A stretch of DNA of 64,000 nucleotides from Aquimarina sp. AU474 (GTDB lineage: Bacteria; Bacteroidota; Bacteroidia; Flavobacteriales; Flavobacteriaceae). Shown here piece by piece: positions 8,117 through 17,889 of this stretch. The stretch is taken from contig NZ_OMPE01000006.1 in assembly GCF_900312815.1 (NCBI RefSeq), forward strand, positions 124,001 through 188,000, read 5' to 3'. Each line of letters begins with the position of its first letter. Positions within the stretch are counted from its first letter, which is position 1. The position numbers and the translations under genes were made by a program. Below the pieces are notes generated by a model. That model made no database searches and was not told the DNA's origin. It saw only the letters and a list, made by a program, of their open reading frames with translations.

Positions 8117-9118
8117 ATGAAAAACATACAAAAAATATTAGAGGAAAGGATTCTTGTGCTCGATGGAGCAATGGGGACAATGTTGCAACGTCATAAATTT
8201 ACGGAAGAAGATTTCAGAGGTGAACGATTTAAAGATTGGCCCATTCCTGTTCAGGGAAATAATGATTTGTTAAGTATCACTCAGCCTGAGGCTATCAAAG
8301 AAGTACATCGATTGTATTTTGAAGCAGGAGCAGATATTATAGAGACAAATACATTCTCGGGAACAACAATAGCAATGGCAGATTATCAAATGGAAGATTT
8401 GGTGTATGAACTAAATTATCAATCTGCAAAAATCGCTAAAGAAGTTGCCGAAGAATTTACCAAAAACGAACCAGATAAACCTCGTTTTGTTGCCGGTTCT
8501 ATAGGCCCAACAAATAGAACTGCTAGCATGTCGCCTGATGTTAATGATCCTGGATATAGAGCTGTGACTTTTGACGAATTAAGAATCGCATATAAGCAAC
8601 AGGTGGAAGCACTCGTAGACGGTGGATCGGATATTTTGTTAGTCGAAACTATTTTTGACACATTAAATGCTAAAGCTGCACTATTTGCAATTGAAGAAGT
8701 TAAGGATGAAAGAAATATTGATGTTCCAATAATGATAAGTGGAACAATTACCGATGCTAGTGGTCGTACATTGTCGGGACAAACGGCTGAAGCATTTTTA
8801 ATTTCGGTATCGCATATTCCAATGCTTTCTGTTGGTTTTAATTGTGCCCTGGGAGCAAGTCAATTAACACCGCATTTAGAGGTGTTAGCTAAAAATGCGA
8901 ATTTCGGAATTTCGGCGCATCCCAATGCCGGTTTGCCTAATGCTTTTGGTGAATATGATGAAACCCCAGAGCAAATGGCTTCTCAGATAAAGGAATACAT
9001 GGATAAGAGTTTAGTGAATATTATTGGAGGATGTTGTGGCACAACGCCAGAACATATAAGAGCTATAGCAGATTTGGCAAAAAAGTATAAACCACGAGTT
9101 AAATTGGAGGCAGTATAG
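8117..9118 (+). CDS. metH: Methionine synthase, homocysteine-binding half (split MetH)
   Basis: Homocysteine S-methyltransferase module of cobalamin-dependent methionine synthase, 333 residues. The start [14 protein letters not shown], the block [16 protein letters not shown] and the zinc ligands (Cys in GFNCALG, then the CysCys pair in [13 protein letters not shown]) are intact. In most bacteria this module is fused to the folate and B12 domains; here those are encoded by the next gene, three bases downstream, so the two chains presumably assemble. Expression should fall when SAM is abundant, through the upstream riboswitch. Confidence 0.93.
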   Translation: MKNIQKILEERILVLDGAMGTMLQRHKFTEEDFRGERFKDWPIPVQGNNDLLSITQPEAIKEVHRLYFEAGADIIETNTFSGTTIAMADYQMEDLVYELNYQSAKIAKEVAEEFTKNEPDKPRFVAGSIGPTNRTASMSPDVNDPGYRAVTFDELRIAYKQQVEALVDGGSDILLVETIFDTLNAKAALFAIEEVKDERNIDVPIMISGTITDASGRTLSGQTAEAFLISVSHIPMLSVGFNCALGASQLTPHLEVLAKNANFGISAHPNAGLPNAFGEYDETPEQMASQIKEYMDKSLVNIIGGCCGTTPEHIRAIADLAKKYKPRVKLEAV

Positions 9119-9121
9119 TAA

Positions 9122-11821
9122 ATGGATATGAAAACTAAAACAGAAAGAAAATATCTAAAGTTATCTGGTCTCGAACCTATGATCGTTTCTGCAGATACAA
9201 ATTTTATAAATGTAGGAGAACGAACTAATGTAGCAGGATCGCGTAAGTTTTTACGTTTAGTTAAGGAAGAAAAGTTCGACGAAGCCTTAGATATAGCGAG
9301 ACATCAAGTAGAAGGAGGAGCACAGGTTATCGATATTAATATGGATGACGGTCTGATAGATGGTAAAGAAGCTATGGTAAGGTTTTTAAATCTTATTATG
9401 GCAGAACCTGATATCGCCAGAGTTCCTATTATGATAGACAGCTCAAAATGGGATATTATAGAAGCTGGATTACAAGTGGTTCAAGGTAAGTGTGTTGTGA
9501 ATTCGATTAGTCTTAAAGAAGGTGAAACCGAATTTATGGCGCATGCCAAAAAAATAAAAAGATATGGAGCAGCGGTAATTATTATGGCGTTTGACGAGGT
9601 TGGTCAAGCTGATAATTATGAACGTCGTATAGAGATTTCAAAAAGATCTTATGACATACTTGTAAATAAGTTGAATTTCCCTCCTGAAGATATCATATTT
9701 GATCTTAACATATTTCCAGTTGCAACGGGAATGGATGAACATCGAAAAAATGCAATTGATTTTATTGAAGCAACACGATGGGTTAGAAGTAATCTTCCTC
9801 ATTGTAGCGTAAGTGGAGGTGTAAGTAACGTTTCTTTTTCATTCCGTGGTAACAATACTGTAAGAGAAGCGATGCATTCAGTTTTCTTATACCATGCTAT
9901 TAAGGCAGGGATGAATATGGGGATTGTAAACCCGGCTATGCTAGAGGTTTATGATGATATACCCAAAGATTTATTAGAGCATGTTGAGGATGTAATATTA
10001 GATAGAAGGGATGATGCTACAGAACGCTTGTTAGATTTTGCAGAAACTGTTAAAGGTTCGAAAAAAGAACAAGTTGTTGATTTATCATGGAGAGAAGAAC
10101 CATTACAAGATAGAGTCACCAGAGCATTGGTAAAAGGGATAGATCAATATATTGTTGAAGATATAGAAGAAGCTAGACAAAGTGTAGCAAAACCAATAGA
10201 GGTGATTGAAGGACATTTGATGTCGGGGATGAATGTTGTAGGAGATTTATTTGGATCTGGTAAAATGTTCTTGCCTCAGGTGGTAAAATCTGCTCGGGTA
10301 ATGAAAAAAGCAGTGGCCTATCTTTTACCTTTTATTGAAGAAGAAAAGAGAAAAAATCCGCAATCTTCGAATGGAACTGATAGTGCAGGAAAAGTGCTTA
10401 TGGCAACAGTAAAAGGAGATGTACATGATATAGGCAAAAATATAGTATCTGTAGTGTTGGGTTGTAATAATTATGAGATTGTGGACCTTGGAGTAATGGT
10501 ACCTCCAGAAAAAATAATTCAAACTGCAATGGACGAGCAAGTTGACATCATTGGATTAAGCGGTTTGATTACGCCCTCTTTGGATGAAATGGTGCATCTC
10601 GCCAAAGAAATGGAACGTAAAAATTTTAATATTCCTTTATTAATAGGTGGTGCCACAACGTCTAAAGCTCATACTGCGGTAAAGATTGATCCGCAATATC
10701 AAAATGCAGTTGTTCATGTAAATGACGCTTCAAGAGCAGTAACAGTGGTGGGAGATTTGTTAAACAAAAGAAGTAATCAGAAATACGTAGGAGACCTGAA
10801 AGAAGATTACGAGAAATTTAGAGAAGGTTTTCTTAAACGAACAAAGAAAAAAGAGTACCTGTCGATTGCTGATGCTAGAAAAAATAAATACGCTATAGAT
10901 TGGTCATCTTCTCAAATAATTAAACCAAGTACATTGGGAATACATGTGATTGATAGCTTCGATTTGCGAAAATTAGAGGCGTATATTGATTGGACACCTT
11001 TCTTTAGATCTTGGGATTTACATGGGAAATACCCAGCTATTCTAACCGATGAAATAGTAGGTGAACAAGCAAAATCATTATTCGAAGATGCTAAAGATTT
11101 GCTAAAACGAGTATTTAATGAAAAGTTACTAGGAGCAAAAGCTATTTATGGATTGTTTGAGGCAAATACTGTAAATGATGATGATATAGAAATCAGTTCG
11201 AATGATGAGGTTTTTTATTTTAGAACCTTACGACAGCAATTAAAGAAACATGCAGGTAAACCAAATTTTGCACTGGCAGATTTTGTAGCTCCTAAACAAT
11301 CAGGTATACAGGATTATATGGGATGTTTTTGTGTAACCACAGGATTTGGAACAAAGGAGCTTGCAGAAGCTTTTGAGAAAGATCATGATGACTATAACTC
11401 TATTATGATTAAAGCATTAGCCGATCGTCTTGCCGAGGCCTTTGCAGAATATTTACATGAGCAAGTTCGAAAAGAAAATTGGGGTTATGCAAGCAAAGAA
11501 CACCTTACAAATGAAGAATTGATTAAAGAGTCCTATAAAGGGATTAGGCCAGCACCGGGATATCCCGCTTGTCCAGATCACTTAGAAAAACTTACTATTT
11601 GGGATGTACTTAAAGTCAACGAAAATATTGGTGTAGAACTTACCGAAGGGTTAGCTATGTGGCCCGCCGCTTCTGTGTCAGGATATTATTTTGCAAATCA
11701 AGAAGCAAGATATTTTGGATTGGGAAAAATAAAAGAAGATCAAGTAAGAGATTTTGCAGAGAGAAAGAATGTAGATCTTGAATATGCTAAGAAATGGTTA
11801 AGTCCTAATCTAATAGAATAA
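9122..11821 (+). CDS. metH: Methionine synthase, folate/cobalamin/reactivation half (split MetH)
   Basis: 899-residue chain with a pterin-binding domain ([15 protein letters not shown], about residues 25-275), a cap and a cobalamin domain with the base-off motif DVHDIGKNI, and a SAM-dependent reactivation domain ([12 protein letters not shown] near the end). It transfers the methyl group of methyltetrahydrofolate through B12 to homocysteine bound on the preceding protein. Starts at ATG 9122 or ATG 9128 are both possible. It is co-transcribed with the zinc half and metF, which makes its methyl donor. Confidence 0.95.
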   Translation: MDMKTKTERKYLKLSGLEPMIVSADTNFINVGERTNVAGSRKFLRLVKEEKFDEALDIARHQVEGGAQVIDINMDDGLIDGKEAMVRFLNLIMAEPDIARVPIMIDSSKWDIIEAGLQVVQGKCVVNSISLKEGETEFMAHAKKIKRYGAAVIIMAFDEVGQADNYERRIEISKRSYDILVNKLNFPPEDIIFDLNIFPVATGMDEHRKNAIDFIEATRWVRSNLPHCSVSGGVSNVSFSFRGNNTVREAMHSVFLYHAIKAGMNMGIVNPAMLEVYDDIPKDLLEHVEDVILDRRDDATERLLDFAETVKGSKKEQVVDLSWREEPLQDRVTRALVKGIDQYIVEDIEEARQSVAKPIEVIEGHLMSGMNVVGDLFGSGKMFLPQVVKSARVMKKAVAYLLPFIEEEKRKNPQSSNGTDSAGKVLMATVKGDVHDIGKNIVSVVLGCNNYEIVDLGVMVPPEKIIQTAMDEQVDIIGLSGLITPSLDEMVHLAKEMERKNFNIPLLIGGATTSKAHTAVKIDPQYQNAVVHVNDASRAVTVVGDLLNKRSNQKYVGDLKEDYEKFREGFLKRTKKKEYLSIADARKNKYAIDWSSSQIIKPSTLGIHVIDSFDLRKLEAYIDWTPFFRSWDLHGKYPAILTDEIVGEQAKSLFEDAKDLLKRVFNEKLLGAKAIYGLFEANTVNDDDIEISSNDEVFYFRTLRQQLKKHAGKPNFALADFVAPKQSGIQDYMGCFCVTTGFGTKELAEAFEKDHDDYNSIMIKALADRLAEAFAEYLHEQVRKENWGYASKEHLTNEELIKESYKGIRPAPGYPACPDHLEKLTIWDVLKVNENIGVELTEGLAMWPAASVSGYYFANQEARYFGLGKIKEDQVRDFAERKNVDLEYAKKWLSPNLIE

Positions 11822-11842
11822 TTATTAACGACAAATTTAAAA

Positions 11843-12796
11843 ATGAAAGTTACTGATCATATAAAAAAGGCAAAAGGAAAAACATTATTTTCATTTGAAC
11901 TTATACCACCACAAAAAGGAAGAAGTATTCAAGAGTTATATAATAATATTGATCCATTGATGGAATTTAATCCTCCTTTTATAGATGTTACGACATCAAG
12001 AGAAGAATTTATATACATTGATAGAGATGGGCTTTTAGATAAAAAACTTACACGTATGCGTCCTGGTACCGTTGGGATTTGCGCTTCAATAAAACATAAA
12101 TATAATGTGGATACTATTCCTCATGTGCTATGTGGTGGATTTACCAAAGAAGAGACAGAATATCTTTTGGTAGATTGTCATTATCTAGGAATTGATAATA
12201 TTATGGCTTTACGAGGTGATGCAATGAAAGAAGAAAAATATTTTACACCTACAGAAGGGGGGCATCGCTATGCAAATGAATTAGTAGAACAAATTGTAAG
12301 TATGAATCAAGGACAGTTTCTTCATGAGGTTATTGAAAGTGATAATCAATCTAATTTTTGTATTGGAGTTGCTGGTTATCCGGAGAAACATATGGAAGCT
12401 CCTTCTATGGATTCTGATATTCGTAGATTAAAGGATAAAGTTGCTGCAGGAGCAAATTATGTAGTGACTCAAATGTTTTTTGATAATAACAGATATTTCA
12501 AATTTGTAGAGAAAGCAAGAGAAGCTGGTATTAGCGTTCCCATAATCCCAGGGATAAAACCGGTAGCCGTAAAACGCCATCTTCAATTATTACCTCAAGT
12601 ATTTAAGTTGGATATGCCTGATGAATTGGTTAGAGCAGTGGAACAATGTAAAACTAATAAAGAGGTAAGAGAGGTTGGGGTTGAATTTACCATTCAACAA
12701 TCCAAAGAATTGATGGATGCTGGCGTTCCGGTATTGCATTATTATTCTATGGGAAAATCTGATAATATTAAAAAAATAGCTTCGGCAATTTTTTAA
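11843..12796 (+). CDS. metF: 5,10-methylenetetrahydrofolate reductase
   Basis: FAD-dependent TIM-barrel enzyme that makes 5-methyltetrahydrofolate, the methyl donor for methionine synthase. The start FSFELIPPQKGRS, the folate/FAD blocks DNIMALRGDA and GVAGYPEKH, and the QMFFDNNRYFKF motif are typical, and 317 residues is normal length. It is the last gene of the SAM-riboswitch operon, 21 bases after the second metH gene. Confidence 0.95.
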   Translation: MKVTDHIKKAKGKTLFSFELIPPQKGRSIQELYNNIDPLMEFNPPFIDVTTSREEFIYIDRDGLLDKKLTRMRPGTVGICASIKHKYNVDTIPHVLCGGFTKEETEYLLVDCHYLGIDNIMALRGDAMKEEKYFTPTEGGHRYANELVEQIVSMNQGQFLHEVIESDNQSNFCIGVAGYPEKHMEAPSMDSDIRRLKDKVAAGANYVVTQMFFDNNRYFKFVEKAREAGISVPIIPGIKPVAVKRHLQLLPQVFKLDMPDELVRAVEQCKTNKEVREVGVEFTIQQSKELMDAGVPVLHYYSMGKSDNIKKIASAIF

Positions 12797-12810
12797 TCAT
12801 TATAAGCGTT

Positions 12811-12845
12811 CTTGGTTTTATGTTTGTAAACCAAGTTGATTATTT
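12811..12845 (+). terminator. Stem-loop after metF
   Basis: CTTGGTTT (12811-12818) pairs perfectly with AAACCAAG (12828-12835) around a 9-base loop, followed by the T-rich TTGATTATTTT. It sits just after metF. The TTG of the next promoter overlaps its 3' flank. Confidence 0.55.
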
Positions 12846-12865
12846 TACCATAATTACTACTTTTG
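12836..12865 (+). promoter_or_regulatory. Promoter of the PagL-like gene
   Basis: TTG (12836-12838), 19-base spacer, perfect TAnnTTTG match TACTTTTG (12858-12865). The ATG follows only four bases later, so the mRNA would be leaderless or nearly so. Confidence 0.6.
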
Positions 12866-12869
12866 CCGG

Positions 12870-13967
12870 ATGATAAAAAGGATATGTTTAGTATTGTGTA
12901 TTGTTTTTTTTCAAAGTCAGGCACAAGATAAATCCAAAGCTTCATATACTTTGGATGTGAATAATTTTTATGGAACTATACTAAAACATAATCCTGATAT
13001 TTCCCATTTGATTACTGGGCATCCTTCTGGAGTTATTCTTTCATTCCAGAAAAAAACTTTTGGCGATGAAGAATGGCAAAGGTTGTATAATAAACCCGAT
13101 TATGGAATCTCATTTATTTATAATGATTTGGATAATCGTTATCTAGGAGAGCATTATAGTATCTATACCCATTATAATTTTTATTTTTTGAAAAGGCATC
13201 TAATGTTAAGATTAGGTCAAGGAATAGCATATGTTACAAAACCTTATGATGAGGATAGTAATTTTAGAAATATTGCTCATGGGTCCCACTTAACAAGTGC
13301 TACTTATTTTTTATTAAATTTTAAAAAAGAAAATATTCTTAAAGGTCTTGGTATTCAAACTGGTTTGGGACTGGTACATTATTCTAATGGAAATGCAAAA
13401 GCTCCAAATAAAAGTACAAATACTTTGTTTTTTAACGCAGGGGTTACTTATGATTTGGATCAGGATAACCCAGAATATATTGAGAAAGAAAAAGGATTGG
13501 TTAAAGGATCAGAGCCTTTGGGATATGGTTTTTTGTTTAGAAGTGGAGTTAATGAAAGTGATGTAGTCGGTTCAGGTCAATTTCCATTTTATACATTAGG
13601 TGCTTTTATTGACAAGAGATTAAATAAAAAAAGTGCACTGCAATTAGGAACAGAATTGTTCCTTTCTAAAGCACTGAAACGATTCATTGATTTTAGAGCT
13701 ACAGGAGCTTTTAACGATGGTACAACTGGTGATGAAGATGCCAAACGAGTAGGCCTGTATTTAGGTCATGAATTACGGGTAAGTAAAGTGTCTTTGTTGA
13801 CACAATACGGCTATTATATATATTACCCATATGATTTTGAAGGGCAAACATATGTGAGGGCAGGACTTCGATATTATTTTACAAAGAATATATTAGGAGA
13901 GTTTACTGTAAGGGCTCATGCAGCTAAAGCTGAAGCTATGGAATTTACCATTGGATATAGATTATGA
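12870..13967 (+). CDS. PagL-like outer-membrane lipid A deacylase (acyloxyacyl hydrolase family)
   Basis: Signal peptide (about residues 1-18, ending SQAQ) followed by a beta-rich barrel of 365 residues ending in an aromatic-poor YRL. The motif VHYSNGNAKAPN carries the His-x-Ser pair (H170, S172) of PagL-type lipid A 3-O-deacylases. The third catalytic residue, a Glu 12 positions after the Ser in the Pseudomonas enzyme as I recall it, aligns with N184 here. An outer-membrane location and lipid A remodelling are family inferences. The stop overlaps the next gene's ATG by four bases. Confidence 0.8.
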   Translation: MIKRICLVLCIVFFQSQAQDKSKASYTLDVNNFYGTILKHNPDISHLITGHPSGVILSFQKKTFGDEEWQRLYNKPDYGISFIYNDLDNRYLGEHYSIYTHYNFYFLKRHLMLRLGQGIAYVTKPYDEDSNFRNIAHGSHLTSATYFLLNFKKENILKGLGIQTGLGLVHYSNGNAKAPNKSTNTLFFNAGVTYDLDQDNPEYIEKEKGLVKGSEPLGYGFLFRSGVNESDVVGSGQFPFYTLGAFIDKRLNKKSALQLGTELFLSKALKRFIDFRATGAFNDGTTGDEDAKRVGLYLGHELRVSKVSLLTQYGYYIYYPYDFEGQTYVRAGLRYYFTKNILGEFTVRAHAAKAEAMEFTIGYRL

Positions 13968-14710
13968 AGAAATTACTTTACATAATAGCGATATTTTTTA
14001 TTTCAGGTTGTGATACTGAGAATGCTCCTGATTGTTTTCAAAGGACAGGTAATCTTGTACGAATAGAAGTTGAGGTTTCCAATTTCACAAGAATCTTAGT
14101 AAATCCTAATGTAGAATTAGTTATAAAAGAAAGTGATGAGACTTCTGTTGTTATTGAAACTGGAGATAATTTGTTAGAAGAGGTATCTGCGGTAGTTAAC
14201 GATGGGCGTTTAGAACTTAATGATACTAACGACTGTGCTTTTTTTAGAGATTTTAATCAAACTAAAATTTTTGTAACGGCACCAAATATAACTGAAATAA
14301 GAAGTGCAACCCAATTTGATATTTCTTCAGATGGAATATTGAATTATCCATCATTAGACTTATTTTCAGAAGATTTTTTCGAAAATACAGGAAATACCAC
14401 AGGAACATTTCATTTAGAAGTAAATAGTAGCACTTTGGATGTCTTAGGTAATAATATTGGTTCTTTTTTTATTGAAGGCGTTGTAAGTGACTTGAATGTA
14501 AATTTTGCTTCAGGTACAGGAAGATTTGAGGGTGCTGATTTGGTGGCCGAAAATGTTCGAATTTTTCATAGAGGAACAAACAAGATTATTGTAAATCCGC
14601 AAGGTACATTACGGGGCGAAATTCGAAGTACCGGGGATGTAATTTCGGTAAACAGACCACAAATCGTCGAGGTAGAGGAGTTTTTTACAGGAAAATTAAT
14701 CTTTCAATAG
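13964..14710 (+). CDS. Lipoprotein with head-GIN (DUF2807-like) fold
   Basis: Begins with a lipoprotein signal (MKKLLYIIAIFFISGC, Cys16 as lipidation site). The rest resembles the putative auto-transporter adhesin head GIN/DUF2807 family: short repeating beta segments of the kind VELVIKESDETSVVIETGDNLLEEV. Function is unknown in this family. It is translationally coupled (ATGA overlap) to the PagL-like gene and convergent with gldA, whose stop is five bases away. An envelope role follows from the lipidation signal only. Confidence 0.7.
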   Translation: MKKLLYIIAIFFISGCDTENAPDCFQRTGNLVRIEVEVSNFTRILVNPNVELVIKESDETSVVIETGDNLLEEVSAVVNDGRLELNDTNDCAFFRDFNQTKIFVTAPNITEIRSATQFDISSDGILNYPSLDLFSEDFFENTGNTTGTFHLEVNSSTLDVLGNNIGSFFIEGVVSDLNVNFASGTGRFEGADLVAENVRIFHRGTNKIIVNPQGTLRGEIRSTGDVISVNRPQIVEVEEFFTGKLIFQ

Positions 14711-14715
14711 AAAAG

Positions 14716-15642
14716 TTAGACTTTTGTATCTTCTTGATTTGATGTAGTTGTACTTGTTAATTCTCTAAATAAACTTTCAAGATTTTTATTCTTTCGTGAT
14801 AATTGCAAAATCTTTAATTCGTTATCATGAGCGAAATCAAAAACCTTTGGTCGCATATCTGTCGATGAATCAAAATTAATTTGATAAATAAACCCATGTA
14901 TATTTTTTACTTCAGAAACGTTAGGCAGCTTTAATAAAAATGCTTCTTCAACTCTATAATCAAACTCTACCTCGATAATCTGTTCGGTTTCGTTTAATAT
15001 TTCGGTAAGGTTTTTATCACTTACAATTTCTCCTCTATTAATAATGATCACACGATCACACATAGCTTCAACTTCTTGCATGATATGTGTAGAAAGAAAA
15101 ACTGTTTTTTCTTTACCTATAGAACGAATCAATTCTCTTATCTCTAGTAACTGATTTGGATCTAGCCCAGTTGTGGGTTCATCCAAAATTAGAACTTGTG
15201 GATCATGAAGAAGAGCACATGCTAAACCTACACGTTGACGATATCCTTTAGAGAGTTGACCAATTTTTTTGTTGGATTCAGGGGTGAGCCCAGTAAGCTC
15301 AATAACTTCTTCAATTCTAGATTTTCCTATTTTATATACTTTGGCGTTAAAGGCCAGATATTCTCGTATATACATATCTGGATATAAAGGATTGTGCTCT
15401 GGCAAATAACCAATACTTCGTTGCACATCTATTGATTGAGTGTCAATGTCATACCCGTTCACAAAAGCATTACCTTCATTAGGGTTTAGATAGGTGGTAA
15501 GAATCCTCATCATTGTTGATTTTCCGGCACCGTTCGGGCCTAAAAAGCCAACAATTTCTCCTTGTTTTACTTCAAAAGAAATATTGTTTAATGCTTTTTG
15601 ATCATTATAAAATTTAGAAATGTTGGATACTGTTATTGACAT
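14716..15642 (-). CDS. gldA: Gliding motility ABC transporter ATP-binding protein GldA
   Basis: ABC ATPase of 308 residues with Walker A GPNGAGKST, signature LSKGYRQRVG, Walker B VLILDEPTTGLDP and a switch His in LSTH. In Flavobacterium johnsoniae GldA works with membrane partners GldF and GldG and is needed for gliding; those partners are not in this window. The overall sequence (SKFYNDQKALNNISFEVKQG, then LTTYLNPNEGNAFVNGYDI) fits GldA better than a generic drug exporter, but the latter cannot be excluded by eye. Confidence 0.85.
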   Translation of the reverse strand: MSITVSNISKFYNDQKALNNISFEVKQGEIVGFLGPNGAGKSTMMRILTTYLNPNEGNAFVNGYDIDTQSIDVQRSIGYLPEHNPLYPDMYIREYLAFNAKVYKIGKSRIEEVIELTGLTPESNKKIGQLSKGYRQRVGLACALLHDPQVLILDEPTTGLDPNQLLEIRELIRSIGKEKTVFLSTHIMQEVEAMCDRVIIINRGEIVSDKNLTEILNETEQIIEVEFDYRVEEAFLLKLPNVSEVKNIHGFIYQINFDSSTDMRPKVFDFAHDNELKILQLSRKNKNLESLFRELTSTTTSNQEDTKV

Positions 15643-15955
15643 ACACGAAAAAATCTATCTGAACTATTCAAAAGTACATAATTCATTATTTATTGTGGAG
15701 GTAACTATAAAAAAATCACAAAAATTGATTAACACTATGATAATGTTACGGTAAGATTAAGAATAAGAAAGATAGTTATATTTATAAATCAAAGAAAATT
15801 AGTATGTTATCATTACGACTAAGGCAAATTATAAGAAAAATTTCTCATAAATTAACTTGTTTAATACAACGATTAATTTTTTTAATGTTGTTCCCTTTTT
15901 TTAAAAAAGGGTTGTTTAGACATTAAATTCACGTGATCAGAATTTCTAAGATTTA
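15643..15955. other. Intergenic region between gldA and the GH1 gene
   Basis: 313 very AT-rich bases that hold the divergent promoters. The palindrome CCCTTTTTTTAAAAAAGGG lies at about 15893-15911 inside a short possible reading frame. No convincing RNA gene or riboswitch is seen. Confidence 0.5.
15804..15926 (+). CDS. Possible 40-residue basic/hydrophobic peptide
   Basis: An ATG-initiated frame of 40 codons ending TAA, 29 bases before the glycosidase start. It encodes a basic amphipathic N-half (MLSLRLRQIIRKISHK) and a hydrophobic C-half (LIFLMLFPFFKKGLF). It is the right size for a small membrane peptide, but AT-rich non-coding DNA yields frames this long by chance. No homolog is recognised. 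Confidence 0.2.
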   Translation: MLSLRLRQIIRKISHKLTCLIQRLIFLMLFPFFKKGLFRH

Positions 15956-17269
15956 ATGAGTAAATTCCAAAAACTTCTGTGGGGGTGTACTATTGCCGCA
16001 GCTCAAACAGAAGGCGCTTATAATATAGAAGGTAAAGGCCCCTCGATCTGGGATGAATTTACTCGAAAATCATATAAAATAAAGGATAGATCGAATGCCA
16101 AAATAGCCACAGATTTTTATCATCGTTATAAAGAAGATATAGATCTAGCGGCTAGTCTTGGATTAAAAATATTTCGCTTTTCAATTTCTTGGCCTAGAAT
16201 TATCCCACATGGAACCGGAGATGTTAATACAAAGGGAGTTGACTTTTATAATAATGTAATTGATTATTGCCTTAAAGTTGGGATACAACCTTGGATAACA
16301 ACATACCATTGGGATTTGCCTCAAAAACTACAAGATAAAGGTGGTTGGACAAATAGGGAGATTGTTAACTGGTACACAGATTATGTTGAAATCTTAAAAG
16401 AACACTTTGCAGATAGAGTAAAGTATTGGATTTTGATTAACGAGGGTGTAGTTTGTATGGGAGGTGGTTACTTCCTTGGCGTGCACGCTCCAGGTAAAAG
16501 AGGTATTAGGAATTTTATTGCTGCAACCCATCATCTTTTGTTAGCACAGGCCGAGGGTTTTAGGGTGCTTAAGCAAAAAAAAGACCTTCAGGTTGGTACC
16601 GCTATTAGTTGTACTAAGATAGAACCATACCGAGATACTATTAATGATAGGAAAGCTGCGATTAGGATTGATGCATTAATGAATCGTCTTTTTATAGAAC
16701 CTCATTTGGGAATGGGGTATCCACACGAAGACTTGCCCATTATTAGTCGTATTTCGAAATATTATCAAGAAGGAGATTTGGAACGATTAAAGGTAGATTT
16801 TGACTTTTGGGGGATTCAAACTTATACTCGCGAAGTAGTTAAAGGCACATGGTATATTCCATACTTAGGAGCAATGTTAGTGCGTCCGAAGAAGAGAAAT
16901 GTAAAAACATCTATAATGGGATGGGAAACTTATCCTCAAGGAATACCTTATTTTTTAGAAAGATTTGCTAAATATGATACTAAGAAACCGTTATGGCTTA
17001 CAGAATGTGGTATGGCATTAGCAAAAGATGAAGATGATCAAAATCGAATTGAGTATTATCAAAAAGTGATAATAGGGATGAAATCTGTTTTGGATAAAGG
17101 AGTTAATCTTAAGGGTATATTATTGTGGACTTTAGTCGATAATTTTGAATGGGCCGAAGGTTATATTCCCAAATTTGGTATTGTCGAATTAGATAAAAAG
17201 ACATTAAAACGCACTATGAAAAAATCTGCTCTTTGGCTAAAAGAGTACTTGCTAAATATAGAACTCTGA
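15956..17269 (+). CDS. Glycoside hydrolase family 1 (beta-glucosidase-like)
   Basis: TIM-barrel retaining glycosidase, 437 residues, no signal peptide, so probably cytoplasmic hydrolysis of beta-linked di- or oligosaccharides. GH1 hallmarks include AAAQTEGAYNIEGKGPSIWDEF, RFSISWPRIIP, TTYHWDLPQ and the C-terminal LLWTLVDNFEWAEGY. The acid/base is E163 in INEG (usually NEP) and the nucleophile is E350 in TECG (usually TENG). Both Glu are present but their neighbours deviate, so substrate preference may differ from standard beta-glucosidases. Its 3' end overlaps the convergent Lrp-type gene by 18 bases. Confidence 0.92.
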   Translation: MSKFQKLLWGCTIAAAQTEGAYNIEGKGPSIWDEFTRKSYKIKDRSNAKIATDFYHRYKEDIDLAASLGLKIFRFSISWPRIIPHGTGDVNTKGVDFYNNVIDYCLKVGIQPWITTYHWDLPQKLQDKGGWTNREIVNWYTDYVEILKEHFADRVKYWILINEGVVCMGGGYFLGVHAPGKRGIRNFIAATHHLLLAQAEGFRVLKQKKDLQVGTAISCTKIEPYRDTINDRKAAIRIDALMNRLFIEPHLGMGYPHEDLPIISRISKYYQEGDLERLKVDFDFWGIQTYTREVVKGTWYIPYLGAMLVRPKKRNVKTSIMGWETYPQGIPYFLERFAKYDTKKPLWLTECGMALAKDEDDQNRIEYYQKVIIGMKSVLDKGVNLKGILLWTLVDNFEWAEGYIPKFGIVELDKKTLKRTMKKSALWLKEYLLNIEL

Positions 17270-17713
17270 GGTGTGCTTTATATCTTTCAGTACAAAGGTG
17301 CTATTTAAAACTCCTATGTTTTCAATTTTTGATAATTTTGATTTTACAAAATCATGATACTCTTCTAAGCTTTTAGTATGGATTTTTAAAACAAAATCTA
17401 CTTGCCCTGCCATATGATAACACTCTTGAACTTCTTGCAAATTTTGGATTTGTTCTTCAAATTTTTCAATAAATGCTTCATTGTGATATCTCATTGAAAC
17501 TTGGCATATTGTAGTTATAGAACGATCAATTAGTTTTTTGTCAAGAATAGCTACATATTTTTTAATAAATCCTTGTTTTTCTAATCTCCTAATTCGTTCA
17601 TAAACGGGCGAGGCCGTAAGATTTAGAATTTTGGCAATTTCTTTAGCGGTTTTCTTAGCATCTTCCTGAAGAATTCTAAGTATCGTAATATCTGTTTGAT
17701 CTAATTGCTCCAT
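17252..17713 (-). CDS. Lrp/AsnC family transcriptional regulator
   Basis: 153 residues: an N-terminal winged HTH (DITILRILQEDAKKTAKEIAKIL...SPVYERIRRLEKQGFI) and a C-terminal RAM ligand-binding domain (CYHMAGQVDFVLKIHTKS). Such proteins sense amino acids and often control the adjacent operon. Here it is divergent from tdh-kbl, 176 bases away, so threonine/glycine catabolism is the natural candidate target; that is inference from position. Confidence 0.93.
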   Translation of the reverse strand: MEQLDQTDITILRILQEDAKKTAKEIAKILNLTASPVYERIRRLEKQGFIKKYVAILDKKLIDRSITTICQVSMRYHNEAFIEKFEEQIQNLQEVQECYHMAGQVDFVLKIHTKSLEEYHDFVKSKLSKIENIGVLNSTFVLKDIKHTSEFYI

Positions 17714-17889
17714 AGATGGTTGAAAAAATTACTTTTGGAAAGGTATTTTCTAATCCTGAAAAGTAAATATAACTTTAAATGAGTTAAAATACAGTAAAAA
17801 TAACTTAATTTTTTTTATTTTATGGCTGTAAAACCCTTATTTATTACTTTAGTTAGCGAATAACGCTTTTAAAAAATTAGAAATACAAT

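Noticed and set aside
15890..15915. CCCTTTTTTTAAAAAAGGG as an intrinsic terminator
   Set aside because: A perfect palindrome of A/T tracts without a proper loop or a following T-run; it also lies where no upstream plus-strand gene needs termination.
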